Shown here: piece after piece, positions 44,321 to 53,277 of the stretch
Layout of the letters: every line of letters starts with the position of its first letter
How positions within the stretch are numbered: the first letter of the stretch is position 1
Origin: Micromonospora sp. MW-13
GTDB taxonomy: Bacteria; Actinomycetota; Actinomycetes; Mycobacteriales; Micromonosporaceae
Reading direction: 5' to 3'
DNA length: 64,000 nucleotides
NCBI RefSeq assembly: GCF_003434305.1
Contig: NZ_QKKX01000022.1
Location: forward strand, 1-64,000
Notes under the pieces: model-generated
Databases searched by the model: none
What the model was told of the DNA's origin: nothing
Seen by the model: only the letters and a program-made list of their open reading frames with translations
Made by a program: the position numbers and the translations under genes

Positions 44321-44358
44321 CGACGGGGCCGGCACGCGAGCGCGTGCCGGCCCCGTCG
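44321..44358 (+). terminator. Strong terminator after the nuo operon
   Basis: CGACGGGGCCGGCACGCG and its exact complement at 44341-44358 form a stem of about 17 bp with a tight loop. It separates nuo from the prenyl synthase gene 38 bp downstream. Confidence 0.75.
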
Positions 44359-44396
44359 CCGTATCCCCCGTCCCGAGCAGGTCGAACGGGTGTGGC

Positions 44397-45479
44397 ATGG
44401 TGGATAGCGTGGTGATTCCGGCTGGCGAGCGTTCAGGTGCCACCGGCTCCGTTCGGCGGAGTCGGGAGAGCACTGGTCAGTTCGGCGCGCTCGGCCTGCA
44501 TCTGGCCGATTCCCGCGTCGAGGCGTCCGTGCTGGGCCTGCTGGAGTCCGTCGAGGCGGAACTGCGGGCCGGGGTGGCCAGCGCCGACCCGCTGGTGACC
44601 GAGGCAGCCCGGCACCTGGTGGACGCCGGCGGGAAGCGGTTCCGCCCGCTGCTGGTCGCGCTGGGCGCCCAGTTCGGCGATCCGACCCGCCCGCAGATCG
44701 TCCCCGCCGCCGTGGTGATGGAACTCACCCACCTGGCGACGCTCTACCACGACGACGTGATGGACGAGGCCGCCGTGCGCCGGGGCGCGCCGAGCGCCAA
44801 CTCGCGCTGGACGAACTCGGTGGCAATCCTGGTCGGCGACTACCTGTTCGCCCGCGCCGCGGACGTCGCGGCCGAACTGGGCACCGAGGCGGTGCGCCTC
44901 CAGGCGCGCACCTTCGCCCGGCTGGTGCACGGGCAGATCGCCGAGACGGTGGGTCCCCGGGACGGGCAGGACCCGGTCGACCACTACCTGGGCGTGATCG
45001 CGGAGAAGACCGGCTCGCTGATCGCCACCTCGGCCCAGTTCGGCGGTCTGTTCGGCGGGGCGTCCGTCGAGCACACCGAGGCGCTGACCAGGTACGGCGA
45101 GACCGTCGGCGTGGCCTTCCAGCTATCCGACGACCTGCTGGACATCGCCAGCGAGTCGACGCAGTCGGGCAAGACCCCCGGCACGGACCTGCGCGAGGGG
45201 GTGCCGACGCTGCCGGTGCTCTACGCGCTCGCCACGGACGACTCCGACGCCGCCTCGGTGCGGCTGCGGGAGATTCTGGCCACCGGCCCGCTCGTCGACG
45301 ACGACCTGCACGCCGAGGCCCTCGGCCTGCTCCGCGAGTCCCCGGCCCTGAAGCGGGCCCGGGAGACGGTCCGCAGCTACGCCGAGGACGCGCGGGCGCA
45401 GCTCGCCCCGCTGCCGGACGGGCCGTCCCGGCGGGCGCTGGAATCCCTCTGCGACTACATCGCCGACCGCACGAGCTGA
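44397..45479 (+). CDS. Long-chain polyprenyl diphosphate synthase
   Basis: This 360-residue trans-isoprenyl synthase has the first aspartate-rich motif in LATLYHDDVMDEAAVRRG, the second in FQLSDDLLDIASES, and the GGKRFRP substrate-binding region. Small residues before the first motif suggest a long product (about C35 or longer) rather than a C15/C20 one. Next to complex I and menaquinone genes it probably makes the menaquinone side chain, as GrcC/HepB-type enzymes do. The start is ATG 44397; GTG 44400 is possible. It ends 7 bp before the convergent MFS gene. Confidence 0.9.
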   Translation: MVDSVVIPAGERSGATGSVRRSRESTGQFGALGLHLADSRVEASVLGLLESVEAELRAGVASADPLVTEAARHLVDAGGKRFRPLLVALGAQFGDPTRPQIVPAAVVMELTHLATLYHDDVMDEAAVRRGAPSANSRWTNSVAILVGDYLFARAADVAAELGTEAVRLQARTFARLVHGQIAETVGPRDGQDPVDHYLGVIAEKTGSLIATSAQFGGLFGGASVEHTEALTRYGETVGVAFQLSDDLLDIASESTQSGKTPGTDLREGVPTLPVLYALATDDSDAASVRLREILATGPLVDDDLHAEALGLLRESPALKRARETVRSYAEDARAQLAPLPDGPSRRALESLCDYIADRTS

Positions 45480-45486
45480 CCCCGCC

Positions 45487-46668
45487 TCAGCGGGCGCGCA
45501 GCAGGCGGGCCGCCGTGAGCATCAGGGTGGCCGACAGGATCATGGCCGCCGCCGCCGCGAGCCACATCGCCGGGTAGCCGAAGGCGGTGGCGGTCGCGCC
45601 GAGGGCCAGCGGGCCGAGGCAGCCGCCGGCGTACACCCCGGTCTGGGTGATCGAGGTGGCGGCGGCCGGGGCCTGCGGGTGCAGCCGGGCCACCGCGAAG
45701 GTCATCAGCCCGGGCCAGGCCCAGCCCAGGCCGAAGCCGAGCAGCACGCCGGCCACCAGCGGCACCGGCCCGGCCAGCGCGAGCAGGGCCAGCCCCAGGG
45801 CACCGACGACGAGCATGCCGGCGATGACCGCGACATGGCCGCCGTCGCGGCGGTCGGCCAGCCAGCCGGAGCCGATCCGGGCGGCCACGCAGACCACGCT
45901 GCCGAGGGTGAGGGTCAGCCCGGCCAAGCTCGGCGACAGCCCCCGGCCGGCGGACGAGTCGACCAGGAAGGTGCCGAGCGCGTTCGCGGCGGCAGCCGCC
46001 AGCGTCGCGGCCACGCCGACCGTCACCAGGCCCCAGCTCGCCCCGCCGGCTCGCCGGGTGCCGGCGGGCCGTTCCGGGTGGGCCTCCCGCGCCGGTACGA
46101 GCGCCAGCGCGGCCAGCGCGGCGACCGCGCCCGCCACGAAGGCCCACCGCCAGCCGGCCGTCACCGCGACGGTCGGCACGGCAAGGCCGGCCAGCAGGGT
46201 GGAGAGCGGGACCGCCGCCTGCTTCACCCCGAACGACAGCCCCTGCCGGCGGGGCGGCACGTGCCGGACCAGCGCCACGTTGCTGGCGAGCTGCCCCAGG
46301 GCGTTTGCGGCGGCGCCGAGCGCCAGCAGCACGACCAGCACCGGGTACGACCGCGCCAGCGCCGCCACGGCCAGCATCGACCCGGCGGAGAGCAGGATGC
46401 CGGCGCGGGCCACCACGGCCGGGCCGAGCCGTTCCACGAGGACGCCGGAGGGCACCGAGGCGACCGCGCTGACGCCGAAGTACACGGCCACCACGAGCCC
46501 CAGCCCGGCCGGGGAGAAGCCCAGGTCGGCACCCATCTGCACGGCGAGGCCGCCGACCAGGAAGACGGGCAGGACGCAGGCGACGGTGGTGGCGACGGCC
46601 CCCGCGCCGGCCCGGAGGGGGTGGCGGGCGACGGGCGGGGACGCGGGGTGCGGCGCGGTACGGGTCAT
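45487..46668 (-). CDS. MFS transporter
   Basis: This 393-residue protein has 12 predicted membrane segments. Residues around PSGVLVERLGPAVVARAG form the MFS loop 2-3 motif, and GSGWLADRRDGG is the repeat of that motif in the second half. The family resembles CynX/NimT-type or general sugar/aromatic-acid MFS carriers. The substrate is unknown. It is divergent from an IclR regulator across 154 bp, which may control it. Confidence 0.82.
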   Translation of the reverse strand: MTRTAPHPASPPVARHPLRAGAGAVATTVACVLPVFLVGGLAVQMGADLGFSPAGLGLVVAVYFGVSAVASVPSGVLVERLGPAVVARAGILLSAGSMLAVAALARSYPVLVVLLALGAAANALGQLASNVALVRHVPPRRQGLSFGVKQAAVPLSTLLAGLAVPTVAVTAGWRWAFVAGAVAALAALALVPAREAHPERPAGTRRAGGASWGLVTVGVAATLAAAAANALGTFLVDSSAGRGLSPSLAGLTLTLGSVVCVAARIGSGWLADRRDGGHVAVIAGMLVVGALGLALLALAGPVPLVAGVLLGFGLGWAWPGLMTFAVARLHPQAPAAATSITQTGVYAGGCLGPLALGATATAFGYPAMWLAAAAAMILSATLMLTAARLLRAR

Positions 46669-46822
46669 GGTCCCGCAAACCTACGCGAGCCCACCTCAGA
46701 CAACTCACCGTGTCGCTCGGCGCACTGACCGTTTAGGATGATCTGGCGTCGTCGATCCGAACAGGCATTTCGCCGAACGCCTGGATTTCATATGGTGTAA
46801 GTCCCCGGCGGCGGAGGTGGTT

Positions 46823-47602
46823 GTGCGCGACCCCTTGGCGGAACCTTCGGATCTCATCCGGAGCGTGTCCCGCGCGCTACGCGTGCTCGAATCGGTCGGT
46901 CGTGCCCCGAAGGGGCTGACCGTCAAGCAGATCGCGCGGCGCTGCGAGCTGACCGTGGCCACCACCTACCACCTGGTCCGCACCCTGGCGTACGAGGGCT
47001 ACGTGATCCGCCGGGAGGACGGCACGTACATCGTCGGGCTGGAGATCGCCGACCGGTACCGCGAGCTGGTCACCGCGTTCCGGGGGCCGGCGCCGGTCGG
47101 CGAGTGCCTGCGGCGGGCCGCCCTGGACACCGGGTACAGCCACTACCTGGGCCGGTTCGTCGGCGGCCAGGTGGCGATCACCGCCGTCGCGGAGGGGCCC
47201 CGGTCGCCGTACCTGGAGGACATGGTCCCGGGCTTCGACGAGGGGGCGCACGCCACCGCGCTCGGCAAGGCCCTGCTGGCCACCCTCACCGCCGAGCAGC
47301 GCTTCCGCTACCTGCGGGAGTACGGCATGCGCCCGTTCACCAACGCCACCCTGACCAGCCCCGAGGCGTTCGAGGCGGACCTGGCGGCCGGCGACCGGCG
47401 CGGGATGCAGCTCGAACTGGGCCAGTTCCGGCAGGGCGTGGCGTGCGCCGCGGTGCTGGTCACCCCGGACAAGGACCTGGAGCGCCGGATGGTGCTGGCC
47501 TGCGCGCTGCCGGCCAGCGAGATGATGACCTCCGCCCGGGTGGTCCGGGCCAAGCTGCTCACCGTCGCCCGCGCCGTCGCCGACGCCGCCGTCGAGGGCT
47601 GA
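46823..47602 (+). CDS. IclR-family transcriptional regulator
   Basis: This 259-residue protein has an N-terminal winged helix (LIRSVSRALRVLESVGRAPK, LTVKQIARRCELTVATTYHL, LAYEGYVIRREDGTY) and a C-terminal IclR effector domain (ATALGKALLATLTAEQ). IclR regulators sense small carbon compounds. GTG 46823 is preferred to GTG 46817 because GGCGGAG is better spaced. It is divergent from an MFS transporter, and regulation of that gene and its own is likely. The 154-bp gap contains a CATATGGT -10-like element at 46790-46797. Confidence 0.88.
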   Translation: MRDPLAEPSDLIRSVSRALRVLESVGRAPKGLTVKQIARRCELTVATTYHLVRTLAYEGYVIRREDGTYIVGLEIADRYRELVTAFRGPAPVGECLRRAALDTGYSHYLGRFVGGQVAITAVAEGPRSPYLEDMVPGFDEGAHATALGKALLATLTAEQRFRYLREYGMRPFTNATLTSPEAFEADLAAGDRRGMQLELGQFRQGVACAAVLVTPDKDLERRMVLACALPASEMMTSARVVRAKLLTVARAVADAAVEG

Positions 47603-47610
47603 GACGACAG

Positions 47611-47637
47611 GGCCCCCTCCCGGATCGGGAGGGGGCC
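47611..47637. terminator. Bidirectional terminator between the IclR gene and phoX
   Basis: GGCCCCCTCCC and GGGAGGGGGCC form a perfect 11-bp stem with a GGATC loop in the 55-bp gap between convergent genes. Confidence 0.75.
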
Positions 47638-47657
47638 GCCGGGCATGCCGTCGCGGG

Positions 47658-49784
47658 TCAGCTTCCGATCGGGCCGCCGTCCAGGCGCCAGGTGACCACC
47701 ACGCCGGGCTTGGCGTAGTCGCCGTCCGGCCAGGTGGAGGCCGGGTTCTCCACCGAGGCTCCGGTGATCTCGCCCGGGTGCTGCACCGCCACGAACACCG
47801 ACCGGTTGTCGCCGGTGATGAACGGCCCACAGGTCTCCGCGCCGAGTGGCACGGTCAGGAACTGCTTGAGGTGCCCCCGCTCCGGACCCTCGACGGCGGT
47901 GGCGAAGAGGCCGTCGTTGCTGCCCAGCGCGTTGCCGTCGGTGGAGATCCAGAGGTTGCCGGTGGCGTCGAAGGCGACGTTGTCCGGGCAGGAGATCGGG
48001 GAGACCTTCGTCTTGTCGTACCCGGCGAAGTGGGTGGACGGGTCGGTCGGGTCGCCGCAGACGATCGGCAGCGACCAGGCGAACGTCTCCGCCGCGTTGT
48101 TGTTGCCGTCCTCGACCAGCTCCAGCACCTGCCCGTGCTTGTTGAGGTTGCGCGGGTTGGCCTCGTCGGCCGGCGCCTTGCCCGGCTTGCCCCGGTCGGT
48201 GTTGTTGGTCAGCGCCACGTACACCTTGCCGGTGAGCAGGCTCGGCTCGACGTCCTCCGGGCGGTCCATCTTGGTCGCCCCCACCTTGTCGCCGGCCAGC
48301 CGGGTGAAGGTGAGCACGTCCGCGGCGGTCATCCCGTCGACGTACGACCGGTTGCCGCTGACCAGCCTGATCCAGCGGCCCCGGCCGTTGAACGCCCCGT
48401 CGGCGGGCAGCGCGCCCGACCCGTCGATCTCGGCGGCCGAGGTGCCGTCGAGCTGGGCCACGTACAGGGTGCCGGACTCCAGCAGGGTCAGGTTGTGCTT
48501 GCGGGCCACCCACGAGTCGCCGGCCATGAACTTCTTGTCCGAGACGAACTTGTACAGGTAGTCGAACCGCTCGTCGTCGCCCATGTACGCGACCACGTGG
48601 CCGCTGCGCGCCACGATGACGTTCGCGCCCTCGTGCTTGAACCGGCCCAGCGCGGTGTGCTTGCGCGGCCGGCTCTCCGGGTCGAACGGGTCGATCTCGA
48701 CGACCCAGCCGAAGCGGTGCGCCTCGTTGGGGTGCTTCGCCAGGTCGAAGCGCTCGTCGGCGCGGTCCCACCTGCGGTTCCCGCTCGGGTACCGGTCGGT
48801 GGTGCTGATGCCGTACCGGGCCAGCTTCGGCTTCAGCTCCTCCGGTGCGCCGTCGCCGCCGACGAGGTACTGGTTGAAGTTCTCCTCGCCGGAGAGCACG
48901 GTGCCCCACGGGGTCACGCCGCCCGCGCAGTTGTTCAGCGTGCCGACGACCGTGCGGCCCTTCGGGTCGGCGGCGGTCCTCAGCCACGCCGAGCCGGCGG
49001 CCGGGCCGGTCAGTTCGAACTTGGTGGCCAGCGCGGTGACCCGCCGGTTGTACGCCCGCCGGCCGCCTTCGACCGGCCGCCACTGCCCGGTGCCGTCGAC
49101 CCGCTCCAGCTCGACCACGCTCATCCCGTGCGCCGCCATGGCGACCTTCACCTGCTCGACGGTGAGCGCGTCCAGGCCGGTGAAGCCGGGGAACATCAGG
49201 TCCTCGTTGGTGTACTCGTGGTTGACCACGAGCAGCGCCCGCCGGCCCCGCTTGTCCAGCGGCAGCACGCCGACGAAGTCGTTGTTGTAGCCGAACTGCT
49301 TCGCCTGCTTCGCGGCGGTCTGCCCGTGCAGGTCGAACTCCGGCGCGCCCGGCACCACCGGGTCGCCCCAGCGGATCACCACTGCGTGGTCGTACCCGTT
49401 GGGGACCACCAGCGTGTCGAGCTTGTTCGGCGGGATCGGCTTGAAGGTCAGCGCACCGCTGCCCACGCCGCCCGGCGGGCGGCCGAACCCGGCGGCCTCC
49501 GGCACGACCGGGGTGGCCGGCGCGGCGGACGCGGCGCCCGCGTTGGCCAACGCACCGGCGGCGGCACCGCCGAAGCCGAGGACGAGCGCCCCCACCGCGC
49601 CGGCCCGGACCACGCCGCGCCGGGACACCTCGGCGTCGACCATGTCGCCGAAGTACGGGTTTTCGGAGGAGTTGGGCACCGGGTGGTCACAGGCGTTGCC
49701 GCACCGGTACAGACAGGTCATGGCGTCACGGCTGCCGTGGCGGGTGGCGCCCAGCAGAGGGAGCAGCCGGGGACGGTCGCTCAT
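47658..49784 (-). CDS. phoX: PhoX-family alkaline phosphatase
   Basis: This 708-residue secreted phosphatase has a Tat signal at about residues 54-85 (SRRGVVRAGAVGALVLGFGG) after a ~50-residue N-terminal extension, as is typical of PhoX. PhoX family regions include GTLNNCAGGVTPWGTVLSGE with its ENFNQY, RFGWVVEIDPFDP and CPDNVAFDATGNLWISTDGN. PhoX enzymes use Ca and Fe to release phosphate from organic esters outside the cell. A two-repeat PHO box lies 105 bp upstream on the coding strand, so PhoP control under phosphate limitation is likely. GGGAGGT precedes ATG 49784. Confidence 0.93.
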   Translation of the reverse strand: MSDRPRLLPLLGATRHGSRDAMTCLYRCGNACDHPVPNSSENPYFGDMVDAEVSRRGVVRAGAVGALVLGFGGAAAGALANAGAASAAPATPVVPEAAGFGRPPGGVGSGALTFKPIPPNKLDTLVVPNGYDHAVVIRWGDPVVPGAPEFDLHGQTAAKQAKQFGYNNDFVGVLPLDKRGRRALLVVNHEYTNEDLMFPGFTGLDALTVEQVKVAMAAHGMSVVELERVDGTGQWRPVEGGRRAYNRRVTALATKFELTGPAAGSAWLRTAADPKGRTVVGTLNNCAGGVTPWGTVLSGEENFNQYLVGGDGAPEELKPKLARYGISTTDRYPSGNRRWDRADERFDLAKHPNEAHRFGWVVEIDPFDPESRPRKHTALGRFKHEGANVIVARSGHVVAYMGDDERFDYLYKFVSDKKFMAGDSWVARKHNLTLLESGTLYVAQLDGTSAAEIDGSGALPADGAFNGRGRWIRLVSGNRSYVDGMTAADVLTFTRLAGDKVGATKMDRPEDVEPSLLTGKVYVALTNNTDRGKPGKAPADEANPRNLNKHGQVLELVEDGNNNAAETFAWSLPIVCGDPTDPSTHFAGYDKTKVSPISCPDNVAFDATGNLWISTDGNALGSNDGLFATAVEGPERGHLKQFLTVPLGAETCGPFITGDNRSVFVAVQHPGEITGASVENPASTWPDGDYAKPGVVVTWRLDGGPIGS

Positions 49785-49888
49785 CGGGAGGTGCCTCCTG
49801 GAGGGAAGTTTCGGGGCACGCCGGGATCAGCCGTCCGACGTGCGTACCCGGCGGACGCTAGGAGGACGCGGTGAGCGCGGGTCGGCCC

Positions 49889-49910
49889 GAACGTGAACCG
49901 GACGTGAACA
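49889..49910 (-). promoter_or_regulatory. PHO box of phoX
   Basis: On the phoX strand two adjacent 11-bp direct repeats read GTTCACGTCCG and GTTCACGTTCG. They match the actinobacterial PhoP-binding consensus of the type GTTCAYYYR(G/C)G. They also lie 133 bp before the divergent sigma factor gene. Confidence 0.8.
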
Positions 49911-50042
49911 CCTGCGCCGGGTACGCCCCGTCGACCTGCGGATGAACCGATCGGGGCCGCCGGACGTACTTTTGGCCGAAGGCGCCGCCGGACCACCCGA
50001 CGGCGCGACCCGCTGGACTCCCCGACGCCCGAGGAGGCCGCC

Positions 50043-50558
50043 ATCAGCGACCACGACGCCCAACTGCTGCGTGCCCTGCACGACGAGCACGCCGACGCGC
50101 TCCACGCGCACGCCCTGCGGCTGGTCAACGGCGACCGGACCCGGGCCGAGGACCTGGTGCAGGAGACGCTGCTGCGGGCCTGGCGGCACCCGGAGTCGCT
50201 CGACCCGACGCGCGGCTCGGTGCGGGCCTGGCTGTTCACCACCGCCCGGAACCTGGCCATCGACGCCTGGCGGCGGCGCTCCACCCGGGTCGGCGAGGTC
50301 TACACCGACGAACTGCCGGAGCCACCGGAGGCGGTCGACGAGGCGGAGCGGGCGGTGGAGGCGTGGACGGTCGCCGAGGCGCTGAACCGACTCAGCCCGC
50401 CCCACCGGGAGGTGCTGATCGAGTGCTTCTACCAGGGGCGCTCGGTGGCCGAGGCGGCGGCGCGGCTGGGCGTGCCGCCCGGGACGGTCAAGTCCCGCAC
50501 CCACTACGCGCTGCGCTCACTACGGTTGGCCCTGGTCGAGATGGGGGTGACCCGATGA
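50043..50558 (+). CDS. ECF-type sigma factor with an apparent ATC start
   Basis: This 171-residue sigma-70 family protein has region 2 (AEDLVQETLLRAWRHPE, ARNLAIDAWRRR) and region 4 (LSPPHREVLIECFYQGRSVA, RLGVPPGTVKSR). The coding frame has no ATG, GTG or TTG before GTG 50157, which lies inside region 2. The only place with a proper ribosome site is ATC 50043, which has GAGGAGG at 50031-50037, a 5-nt gap, and encodes the expected SDHDAQLLRALHDEHAD N-terminus. So the gene uses a rare ATC start, has lost its start by mutation, or contains a sequence error. It overlaps its anti-sigma gene by 4 nt. Confidence 0.85.
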   Translation: MSDHDAQLLRALHDEHADALHAHALRLVNGDRTRAEDLVQETLLRAWRHPESLDPTRGSVRAWLFTTARNLAIDAWRRRSTRVGEVYTDELPEPPEAVDEAERAVEAWTVAEALNRLSPPHREVLIECFYQGRSVAEAAARLGVPPGTVKSRTHYALRSLRLALVEMGVTR

Positions 50559-51265
50559 CCCGCTGCGAGTTCGCACACGACGACGGCGCGTACGTGCTGG
50601 GTGCGCTCGCCCCCGCCGAGCGGGCCGCGTACGAGCGGCACCTGGCCGGCTGCGCCTCGTGCCGGGAGGCGGTGGCCGAGATCGCCGTGCTGCCCGGGCT
50701 GCTCGGCCGGCTCGACCCGGCGGGGCTGGAGCAGTTCCTGGAGCCGGCGGCCGAGACCTCCCGGGTGGACGAACTGCTCGCCGCCGCGCGGGACCGCCGC
50801 CGCCGCGAGCACCGGGCCGCCCGCGGGGCCGCCCGCCGCCGGTACGGCGTGACCGCGCTGGCCGCCGCCGGGCTGGCGCTGTTCGCCGGGCTCGGCGTGG
50901 CCATCCTCCGGCCGGCTGTCGAGGTCGCCCCGGCGCCGGCCCCGCGGGTGCCGATGGCCACCATGCGGCCGGTCGACGGCGCGGTGCCGGTGCACGCCGA
51001 GATCGGGCTGACCGGCACCCGGTGGGGCACCGAGGTCACCATGCGCTGCGGGTACGACCGGCGGGACGGCCACCGCGAGGCGTACACCTTCCGGCTGGTG
51101 GCGCACGGCCCGGACGGCGCGACGGAACAGATCGGTTCCTGGCTGGCCGCCCCCGGCGACGAACTGCGGTTCACCGGTGCCACCCACTTCACCGCCGGCG
51201 AACTGGTCCGACTGGAGCTGCTGCGCGGCGACGGCACCCCGATCCTCGCCTACGACACCCGATAA
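50555..51265 (+). CDS. Membrane anti-sigma factor with a zinc-finger (ZAS) domain
   Basis: This 236-residue protein has the HxxxCxxC motif in RHLAGCASCREAV at ~28-40, typical of zinc-binding anti-sigma domains. One membrane helix follows (VTALAAAGLALFAGLGVAIL, ~105-125), then an external domain of ~110 residues. It should hold the preceding sigma factor at the membrane until an outside signal is sensed. ATG 50555 overlaps the sigma stop by 4 nt (ATGA). It ends close to a large inverted repeat shared with the convergent rarD gene. Confidence 0.88.
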   Translation: MTRCEFAHDDGAYVLGALAPAERAAYERHLAGCASCREAVAEIAVLPGLLGRLDPAGLEQFLEPAAETSRVDELLAAARDRRRREHRAARGAARRRYGVTALAAAGLALFAGLGVAILRPAVEVAPAPAPRVPMATMRPVDGAVPVHAEIGLTGTRWGTEVTMRCGYDRRDGHREAYTFRLVAHGPDGATEQIGSWLAAPGDELRFTGATHFTAGELVRLELLRGDGTPILAYDTR

Positions 51266-51277
51266 CGCTCACCCTCG

Positions 51278-51353
51278 CCGCGATCTTGCAGTTGCGGCCC
51301 CGGCGGAGCCGACTAATGCGGCGAACCGGGGGCCGCGAGTGCAAGATCGGCGG
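51278..51353. terminator. Large imperfect hairpin between convergent genes (REP-like)
   Basis: The left arm 51278-51301 contains CGATCTTGCAGTTGCGGCCC. The right arm 51329-51353 is its near-complement (GGCCGCGAGTGCAAGATCGG), leaving a stem of about 20 bp with a few mismatches and a 27-nt loop. It overlaps the last codons of rarD. I recall similar CGATCTTGCA-type hairpins between convergent genes in this family of organisms. It probably works as a bidirectional terminator. Confidence 0.65.
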
Positions 51354-52245
51354 GGACGGCGGCGCGGCGGGCGCGGTGGGCGTGGCGCAGGGCGTCGGTG
51401 GTGAAGACCACCAGGGCCAGCCAGACCAGGGCGAAGCCGGCCAGGCGGGCCGGGGGCATCGGCTCGTGGAAGATCAGCACCCCGCAGCCGAGCTGGAGGA
51501 TCGGGGCGACGTACTGGAGCATGCCCAGCGCGGTCAGCGGCAGCCGGTTGGCCGCGCCGGCGAAGAACAGCAGCGGGATCGCGGTCGCCGCCCCGGCCAG
51601 CACCAGCAGCGCGGTGTGCCCGGCGGAGACGTGGCCGAACGCGGCGCCCCCGGTGGCGGTGAGCCAGCCGAGGTACCCGAGGGCGGGCAGGGCCAGCACC
51701 GCCGACTCCACGAAGAGCCCCTCCGCCGCCGGCAGCCCGAGCCGCTTCTTGACCAGCCCGTAGGCGGCGAAGGTGACTGCCAGGGTGAGCGCCAGCCAGG
51801 GCAGCTGGCCGTAGTCGACGGTGAGCACACCCACCGCCGCCGCGCCGATGCCCAGCGCCAGCCACTGGGTGGGGCGCAGCCGCTCGCGCAGCACGGTCAC
51901 CCCGAGCAGCACCGACACCAGCGGGTTGATGAAGTAGCCGAGCGCGGTCTCCACCACCCGCTCGGAGTTCACCAGGTAGATGTAGGTGCCCCAGTTGAGG
52001 GCGATCAGCGCGGCGGCGGCGGCGATCCCGGCCAGCGCCCGCGGGCGGCGCGCCAGCGCGCGCAGGAAGCCGACGTTGCGCAGCGCGGCGAGCAGCAGCG
52101 CCACGAACACCACCGACCAGACGATCCGGTGCGCCAGGATCTCCACCGGCCCGGCCGGTTCGAGCAGCTTGAAGTAGAGCGGGAAGAAGCCCCAGAGCAG
52201 GTACGCGCCGAGGCCGTAGAGGTATCCGAGGCGGATCGGGGTCAC
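51313..52245 (-). CDS. rarD: RarD/EamA-family transporter
   Basis: This 310-residue protein has ten membrane helices in two EamA halves. The N-terminal GLGAYLLWGFFPLYFKLLEP and EILAHRIVWS are diagnostic for RarD, as are NWGTYIYLVNSERVVETALG and GYFINPLVSVLLGV. The family includes drug/metabolite exporters; the RarD substrate is not settled. The GNAT gene directly upstream overlaps it by 4 nt, so the two are co-translated. Confidence 0.88.
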   Translation of the reverse strand: MTPIRLGYLYGLGAYLLWGFFPLYFKLLEPAGPVEILAHRIVWSVVFVALLLAALRNVGFLRALARRPRALAGIAAAAALIALNWGTYIYLVNSERVVETALGYFINPLVSVLLGVTVLRERLRPTQWLALGIGAAAVGVLTVDYGQLPWLALTLAVTFAAYGLVKKRLGLPAAEGLFVESAVLALPALGYLGWLTATGGAAFGHVSAGHTALLVLAGAATAIPLLFFAGAANRLPLTALGMLQYVAPILQLGCGVLIFHEPMPPARLAGFALVWLALVVFTTDALRHAHRARRAAVPADLALAAPGSPH

Positions 52246-52730
52246 GGCTCCACCGTAAGGGGTGAAGTGGGCTCTGGTTCCTTTCCGGTGAGCTGGCTCA
52301 CCCGCTGGTCGTACTCCATCCAGCGGTCCGGGGCGACTGGGGTGAAGCCGACCTTCGCGTACACCCCGTGCGCGTCGGCGGTGGCCAGCACGATCCGCCG
52401 TACGCCGAGCCCGGCCAGGTGGTCGCGGACCGCGCCGGCCAGCCAGGTGCCCAGCCCGTGCCCCCGGGCGGACCGGTCCACGTAGACATCGCAGAGCCAG
52501 GCGAAGGTCACCCCGTCGGTGACCACCCGGGCCACCGCGACCTGGCGACCGTCTCCGGGCCGGTACACGCCGAACGGCAGCGAGCCGGCGAACGCCCGCT
52601 CCACGGTCTCCCGGTCCCGCCCGAGCGCCCAGTACGCGTCGGTGGAGAGCCAGCGGTGCACCAGGTCGAGGTCGAGCCGGGCCGGGTCGGTGCTGAGCAG
52701 GTGGCCGTCGTCGCGGGTCAGGGTGATCAC
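52242..52730 (-). CDS. GNAT-family N-acetyltransferase
   Basis: This 162-residue enzyme has the GNAT acetyl-CoA motif in LCDVYVDRSARGHGLGTWLA (R-x-x-G-x-G/A) and a C-terminal LATADAHGVYAKVGFTPV. It resembles the actinobacterial group that follows a conserved N-terminal LLSTDPARLDLDLVHRWLST. The acceptor is unknown. ATG 52730 begins MITLTRDDGH. It is the first gene of a two-gene unit with rarD. Confidence 0.85.
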   Translation of the reverse strand: MITLTRDDGHLLSTDPARLDLDLVHRWLSTDAYWALGRDRETVERAFAGSLPFGVYRPGDGRQVAVARVVTDGVTFAWLCDVYVDRSARGHGLGTWLAGAVRDHLAGLGVRRIVLATADAHGVYAKVGFTPVAPDRWMEYDQRVSQLTGKEPEPTSPLTVEP

Positions 52731-52801
52731 GCCCCGACGCTAACCCCGTGGCTGCGGCTCCTCGCCAGCCAATTCCCGCCCACTGGCCCCCACGGGGACG
52801 C

Positions 52802-53188
52802 TCAGTCGCGGTCGAGCAGGGCGCCCAGGAGCCAGGTGACGACGCCGACGAAGAGCGCGCCGAGCACCGCCTCCGGCCAGAAGCCGTCCACGTGGAACGG
52901 CAGCCCGGCCTCGCCGGCGATCCAGCTCGTCAACAGGAAGAGCAGGCCGTTCACCACCAGCGCGATCAGACCCAGGGTCAGCAGGTAGAAGCCGCAGCCG
53001 ACGGTCTTGATGATCGGCTGGAGCACGGCGTTCACCACGCCGAAGATCACGGCGACGAGGACCAGCGTGACGACCGCATCGGTGGCCGAGCCCGTGTCGA
53101 GCGTGATGCCCGGGATGAGCAGGGTGGCCAGCCAGAAGGCCAGCGCCGTGCCGCCCAGCCGGATCAGTAGACCCTTCAGGAAACCCAT
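52802..53188 (-). CDS. Phage-holin-4-type small membrane protein
   Basis: This 128-residue protein has four hydrophobic helices (GGTALAFWLATLLIPGITL, AVVTLVLVAVIFGVVNAVLQ, LLTLGLIALVVNGLLFLLTS and AVLGALFVGVVTWLLGALL) and the family pattern VNAVLQPIIKTVGCGFYLLT. Although named after a mycobacteriophage holin family, most chromosomal members are membrane proteins of unknown role, and no phage genes surround it. ATG 53188 is chosen; an upstream in-frame GTG (53194) is possible. Confidence 0.82.
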   Translation of the reverse strand: MGFLKGLLIRLGGTALAFWLATLLIPGITLDTGSATDAVVTLVLVAVIFGVVNAVLQPIIKTVGCGFYLLTLGLIALVVNGLLFLLTSWIAGEAGLPFHVDGFWPEAVLGALFVGVVTWLLGALLDRD

Positions 53189-53277
53189 GGTCACGGATGG
53201 TGCCACGGACCCGCCACCGGCGGAACCCTTGACCGGCCGCGTGGGCTGCCGAGCGCCCGCCCGGTCAGCCCGCCCGG

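Noticed and set aside
52802..53188. Prophage remnant, suggested by the holin-type protein
   Set aside because: This family is common on actinobacterial chromosomes, and no phage structural, integrase or terminase genes are near.
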